62,000 nucleotides of DNA. It comes from Phoronis australis. Its lineage: Eukaryota; Phoronida; Phoronidae. Shown piece after piece: positions 12,701 through 21,827 of the stretch (the first letter of the stretch is position 1; each line of letters begins with the position of its first letter). Position numbers and translations under genes: made by a program. The notes below the pieces were generated by a model, which was given only the letters and a program-made list of their open reading frames with translations, had not been told where the DNA came from and did no database searches. The stretch is taken from the NCBI GenBank assembly GCA_002633005.1, contig NMRA01000095.1:125881-187880 (forward strand), given 5' to 3'.

Positions 12701-14098
12701 ATATATTTTCTGAATTCCAATTGTGTTCCAATTTCAAGACTTGTGTCCACATTTTATAAATGTTTTTATTGCCACTACCAGTGGAAATAATGGCCGATTT
12801 TATATATCGTGCTGTATAACATCAGTTGGTTTTCGCCAGGAGTATTGACCTACATGTACTCCGCCAACTGAGAGGTACCAAGTTTTTTCACTGCATTGAA
12901 TCTCTCTTGCGTCTTCGCGCTAAACCTAAAATGGCGGAGGGTCACTTGGCTCCAAATTGTGCTAAGTACTGATTTTAAGAATTTTTGTCTACCGTATTTC
13001 GTCAGGGTCATCCCTTGGGTACTGGTGAAAGCTTCTTTATCAACACGGTTAAAACACTAACACATGTGGTGATGGCTTGAAATTAGGTCTTTGGTGATTA
13101 CTTTTCAAGGGCTCCTCTTGTTTGATCGATGGACGATGCTTCAAGGACGGCGCACGAAATCCAGTCAACACTTGCGAGATTTGTTCTTCTCAAATACAGG
13201 GTCAGAATTGGACGAGAGACAAATTTAGTAAGTTTAATTCCAAACCTTGTTTCCCTTTCTCCACACCTTCAACTGCAAATGAAACACCACACCTCACACA
13301 GAAACGGCGATAAGACGTTGACTGCATGAAATGAACTTCCAACAATGCTGGTCATAAAGACCAGATTTTTACAAATCTGATCGTGGTGGCTAAGCATTGC
13401 TGGAAATTTGTTTCAGAATTAATATTTAGACGTCGACATGTTATTTTTTCTACACGTCTGCGTCTTTTCAATGATTAGATTGACCTAATGTCATGATAAT
13501 ATTTGGCAGCGTATGGATGCACATTCACCACTGCCGTACCAACAACCACTGACTCCTCAGTTCAAAGTGAGGTCACAAGTACAGAGAATTCTATGCATTC
13601 AACTCCACCCGTGGAAACAACGGAAGCAGTGGAGTTGATGAGAGAGGAATTGTCCCCGACGAATATCGGTCTGATATCGGGCGCATGCGCTGTGTTGGTA
13701 GTTATTGTTGTGACAGCAGCTGCTTGTGGCGTGGCAAAATCCAAAAAGAGGTAAGATGAAGTATGCAAATTGTATGGTCAGGTATTTTAAGAAAACATCC
13801 TAAATTTTAAAGCGCTTTTCTAAAACCGTCCGATATACAGTCACATTATTTATTGATGAAAGTTGTAAGAATGGAGCTTATATGCCTCTTCGCAGTGCAA
13901 TTAACCCTATGAACTAATTCTTTCAGTGGACTCGTGGTGATATGCAGCAACCCTCAAGATTTCCAAGGCGACCCTGTTTTGTCGCAATACCGTAATGCGA
14001 GTGGTGGTTCTGACTTGTCACGGCCTTCAACCGTTGGATCAGATTTTTGTCCATCTGATACCAGACCAGTGTCCCCTTCCGAGGTTGTTGAAGTCTAA
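3708..14098 (+). CDS. Small type I membrane protein with VWDE-like segment and two four-cysteine modules
   Basis: Seven exons, reconstructed by hand: 3708-3777, 4133-4185, 5594-5857, 6624-6737, 13110-13227, 13510-13750, 13927-14098. All have GT..AG borders, phases match, total 1032 nt, 343 aa. Residues 1-23 form a signal peptide (start MAASWLGF). Residues about 90-129 contain GYYIGVSNDG, YDSLCISC and GFCVKK, resembling the segment before the EGF repeats of von Willebrand factor D and EGF domain proteins. Two modules follow (about 130-167 and 168-206) with pattern CLIxGxC(Y/F)xxxxxNPxNxCxxC and a closing WT. A Thr/Ser-rich stalk (about 211-246) leads to one membrane helix (259-282), a basic stop-transfer KSKKS and a 57-residue tail ending VVEV, a possible class II PDZ ligand. 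RVRRR at 75-79 could be a furin site. No enzyme domain is visible. The family assignment is from memory of motifs; the ligand is unknown. Confidence 0.75.
4045..4131 (+). repeat. Duplicated intron segment upstream of exon 2 (copy 1)
   Basis: The sequence leading into exon 2 (aagtttgaaggccaaagaca, then aaatcaaatca and aatgtcgttcc) is repeated in diverged form at 8316-8400. This suggests an old duplication inside the gene. Confidence 0.6.
7104..7295 (+). repeat. Intronic duplicated segment, copy 1
   Basis: It contains aaaatggcggact and cttgtcatgcaagtgacg followed by gcagcaactatttc. The same order of blocks appears at 8063-8245. Both copies sit in the intron after exon 4. Confidence 0.6.
8063..8245 (+). 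repeat. Intronic duplicated segment, copy 2
   Basis: Diverged partner of 7104-7295, sharing aaaatggcggact, tgtcatgcaagtgg and gcagcaactatttcg in order. Confidence 0.6.
8316..8400 (+). repeat. Duplicated intron segment, copy 2, without its exon
   Basis: It matches 4045-4131, the DNA just before exon 2, up to aatgtcgttcc. The match then ends and no cysteine-bearing exon 2 follows, so only the flank was kept or the exon has decayed. Confidence 0.55.
9047..10830 (+). pseudogene. Decayed duplicate of the cysteine-module exon, split by repeat DNA
   Basis: A good acceptor (tctattttcag) at 9036-9046 precedes codons for N-N-T-C-L-I at 9047-9064, matching N-K-S-C-L-I of functional exon 4. The match then breaks into a repeat block. 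It resumes near 10755 with I-A-G-F-C-Y-S-P-G-D-A-N-P-S-N, matching exon 4 from its second half. After NPSN a small deletion shifts the frame, since C-S-V-T continues one base out of register. The tryptophan and the donor are not preserved. The reconstructed gene closes in phase without this exon, so it is taken as a broken copy. Confidence 0.7.
9065..10757. repeat. Degenerate tandem repeat, period about 440 bp, inserted in the duplicate exon
   Basis: Landmarks recur: ctctaaggatgattg-type blocks near 9450, 9880 and 10320, each followed by ggttgacgatgattttccg; and cccctagtggcaattt-type blocks near 9237, 9681 and 10523. Spacing is about 430-445 bases. The left edge is a short palindrome (tgcccacatat / atatgtgggtgca, 9068-9093). 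No transposase frame is visible. Long frames on both strands here are repeat artefacts. Confidence 0.75.
11040..11560. repeat. Further diverged units of the ~440-bp repeat
   Basis: The blocks cgtatcttctgagt, cccagtggcc, ggtcattgtgaaacccggcatg and gacgacggtt follow the same order as in 9065-10757. A 154-codon frame (11245-11709) crosses this stretch; because it overlaps repeat units it is not called as a gene. Confidence 0.6.
12600..12715 (+). pseudogene. Possible third, heavily decayed cysteine-module exon
   Basis: A short run encodes N-S-W-T-G-G-K-L, resembling N-W-T-R-D-K-F at the end of the real exon 13110-13227. A cttcttgtccg stretch upstream could be the S-S-C-L part. The cysteine spacing is lost and there is no donor. 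Tentative. Confidence 0.25.
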
Positions 14099-14678
14099 CG
14101 TTCCCTCATTGATTACTTTTATCTTAAAGATTTGCATTTGTCTTGCATGCTTTTAAACGAGTGTCTACAATCAACTTCCGCATTTAGTTTGGGGGTGACT
14201 TATCATTGTTTGCAGCAGCATTGCTGTTTCCAAGCTTATCAGAATCCAATGTGAGTGGTGATTTAAGGTCAGCGAAGACAGAGAACTGCGAGCTCACCTG
14301 TGTGTCTAGAGTGAACAATAGTTCAGACTACCCAAACAGTGAAGCAAAATGCTCACCGACTTTAAGCTACGTTCACAGTAATCAGCGCATACAGTGCACG
14401 CATTTACAATGAGCGAGAGATGATTTGTTGTCAGGTGATACAGTAACTAATTTTCCTTCGCAGCCGAAAGTGACCAACCAAGCACTTAGTTCACCTCGCT
14501 CGCATGTCTAGTCGTGAGGATTAAGGTCCACCGCAGACGCAGTGCTGCGCGATTCGAACGCTGGTGAGCTCCGGCTCATACAGTACATGTACCTTACAAG
14601 TCTGCGGTAAACGGAACCGTGAGGATTTTGCCTCACAAGTTGGTGAGGTGAATGTTTCACTTGTTGGAATTCTTTCAG

Positions 14679-14926
14679 GGCCACAGTGGCAGATCTACGA
14701 TTTCAGTAAGGGGGGGGGGTTAGGATTCGAAAGAATCCGAGGCGCGTAGCGGCCGAGGAGAAGGAAGGTCGCGAGAGGGTTTCCCTCCTCCTGTGTAAGA
14801 TTTTTGGGGATTTTTAGTAGCTAATTTCGTTTTTCTGGCGATTTTTTTCCAGTTTTTATTTTTGATCCTGTCCCGAGGGGGGGGTTTAAACCCCCTGAAC
14901 CCCCCTGTAGATCCGCTTCTGGGCCA
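14679..14926. mobile_element. Fold-back element with imperfect ~20-bp terminal inverted repeats
   Basis: The left end ggccacagtggcagatctacg pairs imperfectly with the right end tgtagatccgcttctgggcca. Next to each end are G runs (14710-14718 and 14876-14884), the right one followed by ccccctgaac and another C run. About 250 bp long without coding capacity, so a MITE-like element. It lies about 580 bp past the stop of the 3708-14098 gene. Confidence 0.6.
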
Positions 14927-17352
14927 CTGACAATGGAGAACTACGTGCTCGTGTGTCGGCCTCAAGTGACAGCTCATGTCTAGTCGAAATGACCAACCCA
15001 CGTTGATTCAACTCTCGAATTTTCCCGCGTTAACATGAGCTGTCAGCTCAACTACTGCTAACTCGAAGTAGACAGATGTGCCACATTGCGCTGTGTAGCT
15101 GAGGCAGTTACCTGACTTGATGAAGTCCTCACAGAAGGCTGGCGAGCCAAGCGTATAGCTGATTACCTTCGATAGCCAATGAAGTAGTTACATCGCCGGA
15201 CGCCAACAAATTTCTCTCTCAGGCTCATTGTAACAGCGTTCTTTAGTTGACGAGAAGTTAGAAACGTTTTATCGAAGACCAACCCTGAACTCGATTTATA
15301 AAATACTCCACGTTTAGGACACCATTCAAAAACAAGCATACGGAGTATTAAATTTCTCTCCTCTCCTGAAAATATTGTAAAACAGTTACCCTTGACAGAT
15401 GGACGTTTGTCTTCGCTGACAATTTTGTTCCTTTATTCTTTGATATAGGTTGTCATGCAATTAACGTTTTGTATTAATGAACAATCAGGTACTGAGCCAT
15501 ATTGACCCAAGTGACTACAAAAGTCCACTTTTTCATTCAGCATCGTGTATACTTGGCCATGTTGACTAAACACTGAAACCACACGCCCCGCACCTGCATT
15601 TCTTATACATATTACCAACATTTTTCAAAAGAAAGCTGCATTTTGTGCAGGTTGCAAATGCATCAACTAAAGATATTCAATTCTTTCCTTTTGAAAACCT
15701 GAAATTCCTGGTCCACGTTGCATTGGGGTGAACCTGACATGTCGTGAGCACATCCACTAAAACAAGAAACTGTAGGAACACCGCATTTATCCACCTTCAC
15801 TCTCATCAGGCTTCTATTGTGAGTCAGCATGCGTGAATAATTGGCTGATAAGCCACCTCTGGAACTACTTTGGGCTGAATGGATGACCAGGCCATAAAAT
15901 GATAATTAGCCAAGACCAGTTACTATAATGCAACAAAGAACAAATAATAATGTCTTGCATCACCTAGCCTTGGTGGAAAGCTGTATACTGTATTGGCTCA
16001 AACAAACGCTTAGAAAAATTCATTTCACGGGGAGGGNATATTAGTCTTTGTTTGCTTTTTGTGTTAAATCGTAAGTACATATATTACACGTGTGTTGTAT
16101 GCGAACTGACTGAAATATGTAACCTTAGGTGTAGTGGAGTTAATTTCGTTATATTTTTATGCGACTCATTCTGCGTTTTTGCAACGGCTTATAATAAACC
16201 TGTACGCAATGTATGTTATCACTGTTTCTGTTTCTAATGTTGCAGTCAACATGAAGGCAGTGCGTATACTCACGACATTACCTTTGTCTTCCTACTAGTA
16301 TTGACAACGTTAGATGGCGTGATAGCCAACAACCCTGGACACAGTATTGGAGCCCAAAACCCTGTGCTTAATAATGGACATCCTATATAGGCATACACTG
16401 TATCAGGTGTTCCAAAATTAAGCGGACAGTTTTACATGTAGGGGAGACTTGGGCAAGTTGAGCCACTTCACTATTAGCGAAGTTTGGTAAGTAGGAAAAT
16501 GTAACTCCGGTATTTTAATCTACAAGCGAAACTTCACTAGAAATAGCAAATCACACGAAAACAGTGCAGGTGGCCTGATGTCAGTTGCTGTGCATCAGAC
16601 GTGCGCAGGCCTCGTGATTGGGCACATTGCACAAAACACCTCAGCTAAAGCACGAGACCCCCGTTATTCTTCGTGAAGGAAGTTTTCAAGTCTGCCAGTC
16701 TTTAAGAAAACGGACAGACGTTTAAGTAATTGTTGCCATGCACTATATGTTGTAGGCATGTAACAGTGCCATCCAATAGGTTGCTCCTTAGCCAATAAGA
16801 AGCTGGGCAAGACTGAAAATAGTAGTATGTAAACGCGAAGTTTCCGTGTAGGCCTAGCACTGAGGAAATGTCGGCGAAACTTCCACAAGTCATCGGTAGA
16901 TGTCACGGCAACAATACTCTACGATCACAAAACATATTCTTTGTTGTTGTAGTATCGTCGAGGTGCTTTCAATAGAGCACTCATACAAAAGAATATAAAT
17001 CTGATAAAGAATTACAGTGACCATTTTCATAAACACTGGTCAAATGGCGGAGACCATTTTTTCAGTCAGCCTCCAATCCATCACACAATATTCGTTTGGG
17101 GAGTACCAATGAATCGCGCTGACTCGTGTTCTGAATCGCCATCCAGCGATAACTTCGACATCGCTGTCTAGTGGGAAAGGTAAACGAAGTTTAGGCGAAG
17201 CTTCGTTAAACCGAAGTTCTCCTAATGCAAAGGGTTAATTACCAGTACTTGATGACGTCATTTTTGGATCAGTAGATGGTACAATTTAAACTCGGTATGT
17301 GGAAGTGCTCTAACACTGAGACATTGCAGCCGGTTGAGAGAAGCATTTGTTC
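14927..17352. other. Intergenic DNA with one unresolved base, no gene recognised
   Basis: An N at 16037 marks a break. Unlike the other three Ns, the sequences on its two sides do not resemble each other, so it may be a true gap of unknown size. Open frames are short and without motifs. Confidence 0.5.
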
Positions 17353-18745
17353 GGTATTTCAGATTGTGAGGAGCGTTTGTTCGAAATTCTCGTTTTGTAC
17401 GTACCTGTACAACTGCATGCTTACATAAGGTACATGTACATACCCTTCTGCTACACCTGTTGGAATGTTTATTGCGATAACAAACCCAGTTTTGGAATAA
17501 CTAATACCAATATAACAGGCACAGATATTCTGAATCATTGCTGCATTTTTTAAAACACTTGCTTTTACTCTCCCATTTGCTAGTTAAATAATTTAAGTTG
17601 ACCCGATCATTCAGGCTGTGCGTAGTAAAAACTTATTGAAAATAAATCTGTTTTTCATGATTTGCACTAATTAGGAAGACTTGCTTTTACTTAGTTTTTC
17701 CTTATTGTAGTAAAACATGACACCCAGTAAGTTTTATTTAGACACAAGTCTAAAAATCCCATAGGCAATAACACGTACTGTACAAACCTGTAGAGCATTT
17801 TCTCTATGTAACTGCGCTTGGAGATTCATGATCTGCAAATCTGTTGGAAACCGTGAGGTCAACTCTCCATAACTGGTTGCTCAACTATCCTCCACATGCA
17901 TCCGAGTTGAGAAATAAAAGATGAAGCTACATATCGCCTTTTGGCCCTAGTTGAGTATACCACGATGTAGGTTAATTATCTATAATTAATTATCTATATA
18001 TTTTCAATACAGTTATAAGATTCGTACGCATAACTCACAACTCATGGAAATATTGGTCATGAACGACGAAGTGACTCAACACACCCTAGCCTCCCCTTGA
18101 AGTCAATTTTATTACCGATAGTAGCAAAAGCTTCACGAGAATCTAGCTTTAAATTTGTAATACTGAAAACAACTACTAAACATTTTCCAAAACAATGCAT
18201 AAAAGACAGCATCTAAAGCCTCGTGTATTTTGTATATGTATGAATCTGATCAGCCATTCGTGAGATATGATGCTGCCGAATTTCGCCAGTGCCCTATGTA
18301 ATCGTTCCGGCATCTTAAGCGAGCTTGCGGGCACTGAACACACGATCTGTAGTCCATATCTATGACTACTTTCATTTTTTTTTCGTTTCACAACAAATGC
18401 TACCAGCGGGACTGGTTCCATAAAAACTAAAACGGTGATCAAATTTAACAAATAGTAGATGGTACATGTAGAGGTATGATAGAATATTGGGCGATTATTC
18501 AAGAGATACATGTACATGACTGAAGCAATTTTACAGCTATAAGCGACTAAGTTACATAATTACTTGTTCTTTCGTCGTATCATGAAGTACGTGCTACGCA
18601 GAGACTGCATCTCGCCAAATATATGTATCTCATAACGTTCTTTATACCACAATATTAGCCTCGAATGGCAGATACAACCGTGAGATAGCGATTTGGCGGG
18701 GAACCGAGGACGGAGTCGAACCCGGGACCCTGGAATTGCTGGTCG
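17353..18745. repeat. Near-identical copy 1 of a 1.4-kb block ending at an N
   Basis: From ggtatttcagattgtgagga to gaattgctggtcg this block is almost the same as 18747-20136, with scattered substitutions and small indels. The N at 18746 lies exactly between the end of copy 1 and the start of copy 2. That arrangement fits two contig ends that overlap but were not merged. Confidence 0.85.
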
Positions 18746-18746
18746 N

Positions 18747-20136
18747 GGTATTTCAGATTGTGAGAAGCGTTTGATCGAAATTCTCGTTTTGTACGTACCT
18801 GTACAACTGCATGCTTACATAAGGTACATGTACATACCCTTCTGCTACACCTGTTGGAATGTTTATTGCGATAACAAACCCAGTTTTGGAATAACTAATA
18901 CCAATATAACAGGCACAGATATTCTGAATCATTGCTGCATTTTTTAAAACACTTGCTTTTACTCTCCCATTTGCTAGTTAAATAATTTAAGTAGACCCGA
19001 TCATTCAGGCTGTGCGTAGTAAAAACTTATTGAAAATAAATCTCAGTTTTTCATGATTTGTACTAATTAGGAAGACTTGCTTTTACTTAGTTTTTCCTTA
19101 TTGTAGTAAAACATGACACCCAGTAAGTTTTATTTAGACACAAGTCTAAAAATCCCATAGGCAATAACACGTACAAACCTGTAGAGCATTTTCTCTATGT
19201 ACATGTAACTGCGCTTGGAGATTCATGATCTGCAAATCTGTTGGAAACCGTGAGGTCAACTCTCCATAACTGGTTGCTCAACTATCCTCCACGTGCATCC
19301 GAGTTGAGAAATAAAAGATGAAGCTACATATCGCCTTTTGGCCCTAGTTGAGTATACCACGATATAGGTTAATTATATATAATTAATTATCTATATATTT
19401 TCAATACAGTTATAAGATTCGTACGCATAACTCACATCTCATGGAAATATTGGTCATGATCGACGAAGTGGCTCAACACACCCTAGCATCCCCTTGAAGC
19501 CAATTTTATTACTGATAGTAGCAAAAGCTTCACGAGAATCTAGCTTTAAATTTGTAATACTGAAAACAACTACTAAACATTTTCCAAAACAATGCATAAC
19601 AGACAGCATCTAAAGCCTCATGTATTTTGTATATGTATGAATATGATCAGCCATTCGTGAGATATGATGCTGCCGAATTTCGCCAGTGCCCTATGTAATC
19701 GTACCGGCATCTTAAGCGAGCTTGCGGGCACTGAACGCACGATCTGTAGTGCATATCTATGACTACTTTCGTTTTTTTTCGTTTCACAACAAATGCTACC
19801 AGCGGGACTGGTTCCATAAAAACTAAAACGGTGATCAAATTTAACAAATAGTAGATGGTAGAGGTATGATAGAATATTGGGCGATTATTCAAGAGATACA
19901 TGTACCATGACTGAAGCAATTTTACAGCTATAAGCGACTAAGCTACATAATTACTTGTTCTTTCGTCGTATCATGAAGTACGTGCTACGCAGAGACTGCA
20001 TCTCGCCAAATATATGTATCTCATAACGTTCTTTATACCACAATATTAGCCTCGAATGGCAGATACAACCGTGAGATAACGATTTGGCGGGGAACCGAGG
20101 ACGGAGTCGAACCTGGGACCCTGGAATTGCTGGTCG
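18747..20136. repeat. Near-identical copy 2 of the 1.4-kb block, starting at the N
   Basis: Partner of 17353-18745. The sequence continues smoothly past 20136 into the tRNA-like segment that copy 1 lacks because it stops at the N. This is expected if copy 2 is the start of the next contig. Confidence 0.85.
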
Positions 20137-20165
20137 CCGACTTTACCACTACACCATGCAGCGAC
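20090..20165 (-). repeat. tRNA-derived head (A and B box) of the composite element
   Basis: Read on the minus strand: A-box-like tggtgtagtggtaa, then accagcaattccagg where an anticodon arm would be, then B-box-like ggttcgactcc. The cloverleaf is incomplete, so this is a SINE-type promoter head. A truncated copy sits at 18695-18745 and a diverged one at 20900-20972. Confidence 0.6.
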
Positions 20166-20693
20166 TGACGTCATCAAGAGTGAAAATAGAATACTTAAAT
20201 GAGCATGTGCAATAATCGCACATTCAACTTATACTTGTACTTATACACTACGAAAAATAAGACGCACAATTCCCATGAAAATGATATCTTAATTCAGTGA
20301 AATTTTTCTCTCATGTCCTCTTACTTGCAAATCACCGATCTCCAGTTTGAATGCGGGTATCGTGTCGTCAGGATCTTTGACTTGAGAATTATATTCAGTT
20401 ACCAGTGGTAACCTACTTTAGCAGTCGATAATTTCCCGGTCGAAGCTTAGCGTGAAAAAAACGTGTTTTAAGCTATAATAGTTGGTAAACCTTAATTTAT
20501 AAATTCCATTTATTTCTATTATATTTAAGTTTTCAATTGGTTTTGAGTAAACGCATTATTTGACAAAAATAGCCGGCTTTTCTTAAAAGGTCACGACCTC
20601 CGACCCCGGGCCTCTGACATAGAAAGTAGTTACAAAGCCGTGGAGAGTCAGAAAAGGTAAATCGATTCATTGCAATGTTTCTCGTTTAGTATG

Positions 20694-20818
20694 TGGTATA
20701 AATAGATTATTACATGTTCTCAGCCGTTATCCCCCTTATCAAGAGCCCTCGTGGATTTTAGAGAATTATCGCCCGAGGGGCGTTAGACTTCGCCATGTAA
20801 TAATCTATGTTTATACCA
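20694..20818. mobile_element. Short inverted-repeat element inside unit 1
   Basis: The left end tggtataaatagattattac is repeated inverted at the right end (taatctatgtttatacca) with a two-base indel. The centre contains gagaattatcgcccgagggg. Confidence 0.65.
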
Positions 20819-20899
20819 TAATATTAGCCTCGAATGGCAGATACAACCGTGTAATAACCCATGAAGTTATCTCACTAGTGAGATGACAGTTTGGCGGGA

Positions 20900-20972
20900 A
20901 ACCGAGGCCGGATTCTAACCCGGGCCTCGAAGCTTCGAGTTGCTGATTTTACCAATACACCACTCAACAGCT
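20900..20972 (-). repeat. tRNA-derived head of unit 2
   Basis: Minus-strand A-box-like tggtgtattggtaa and B-box-like gggttagaatccgg are recognisable. The match to the unit 1 head is clear but decayed. Confidence 0.5.
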
Positions 20973-21552
20973 GAGGTCATCGAACGTGAAAATAAAATAC
21001 TTAAGTGAGCACGCGCAACAATCGCATGTTCAGCAAAGGGCATTGCACCGACATTTATACGCTATGAAAAACAATACGCTTAATTTCCATAAAAACGATA
21101 TTTTAATTCAGTGAAATTTTTCTCTCGTGTTCTCTCACTTGTAAATCACCGATCTCCAATTTGAATACGGGTATCGTTTCGTCGGGATCCTTTGACTTGA
21201 GCATTATATTCAGTTACTAGTGGTGAGTGGTAACCTACTTTAGCAGACGATATTTTCCAGGTCGAAGCTTAGCGTGATAAAATGTGTAGTAAGCTATGAT
21301 AGTTGCTAAACCTTAGTTTATATATTCACTTTTTTCTATTTTGTTCAAATTTTCAATTGGTTTTGAGTAAAAGCATTATTTGACAAAATTAGCTCGGCTT
21401 TTCTTAAAAGGTCACGACCTCCGACACCCGGGCCTCTGACAGAGAAAGTAGTTACAAAACCGAGGCGAGTCTAAAAAGGTAGATCGATTCATTGCAATGT
21501 TTCTGGTTCGGTATGTGGTATAAATAGATTATTACATGTTCTCAGTCGTTAT

Positions 21553-21657
21553 CCCCCTTATCTAGAGCCCTCGTGGATTTTGGAGAATTATCACCCTCGA
21601 GGCTAACGTCCCTCGGGCGATAATTCTTCAAAATCCACTCGGGCTCTAGATAACGGG
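21553..21657. repeat. Long hairpin, arms of about 45 bp
   Basis: The left arm (tatctagagccctcg ... gagaattatcaccctcgagg) is the reverse complement, with few mismatches, of the right arm (cctcgggcgataattc ... gggctctagataacggg). A loop of fewer than 10 bases lies between them. It is the core of the inverted-repeat end of unit 2; in unit 1 one arm is largely missing. Confidence 0.75.
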
Positions 21658-21827
21658 TATAAGGACTTCGCCATGTAACAATCTGTTATATCTATAATTG
21701 CAATCGAATGTTACAATCAAGCGCGTAATTGGTCACAATTTTATTCACCATAAGAAATTACAGTGTTTTGAAATTTTCTTATCACTTTAAGATGTATCGA
21801 AAAATACAAACAATAAATGCAACATTG

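Larger units (their letters stand above)
20031..20820. mobile_element. Composite tandem element, unit 1
   Basis: The unit starts with tttataccacaatattagcc and gaatggcagatacaaccgtg, carries a minus-strand tRNA-like head at 20090-20165, then about 500 bp of body including tcaattggttttgagtaaa and aaaaggtcacgacctccga. It ends in an inverted-repeat element at 20694-20818. Unit 2 follows directly with the same order. There is no transposase, so it is non-autonomous. Confidence 0.6.
20821..21700. mobile_element. Composite tandem element, unit 2
   Basis: It has the same order as unit 1: cagatacaaccgtg, tRNA-like head (20900-20972, minus), the same body, then an inverted-repeat end from 21516. It is clearly diverged from unit 1 and not separated from it by an N, so this looks like a genuine tandem pair. 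Confidence 0.6.

Noticed and set aside
16037-16037. Fourth unmerged overlap at an N
   Set aside because: Sequences before and after this N do not match, so it may be a true gap.
18693-19919. Repeated short frames at 17347-18517 and 18693-19919
   Set aside because: They are the two haplotype copies of one non-coding block, and the frames change at indels.
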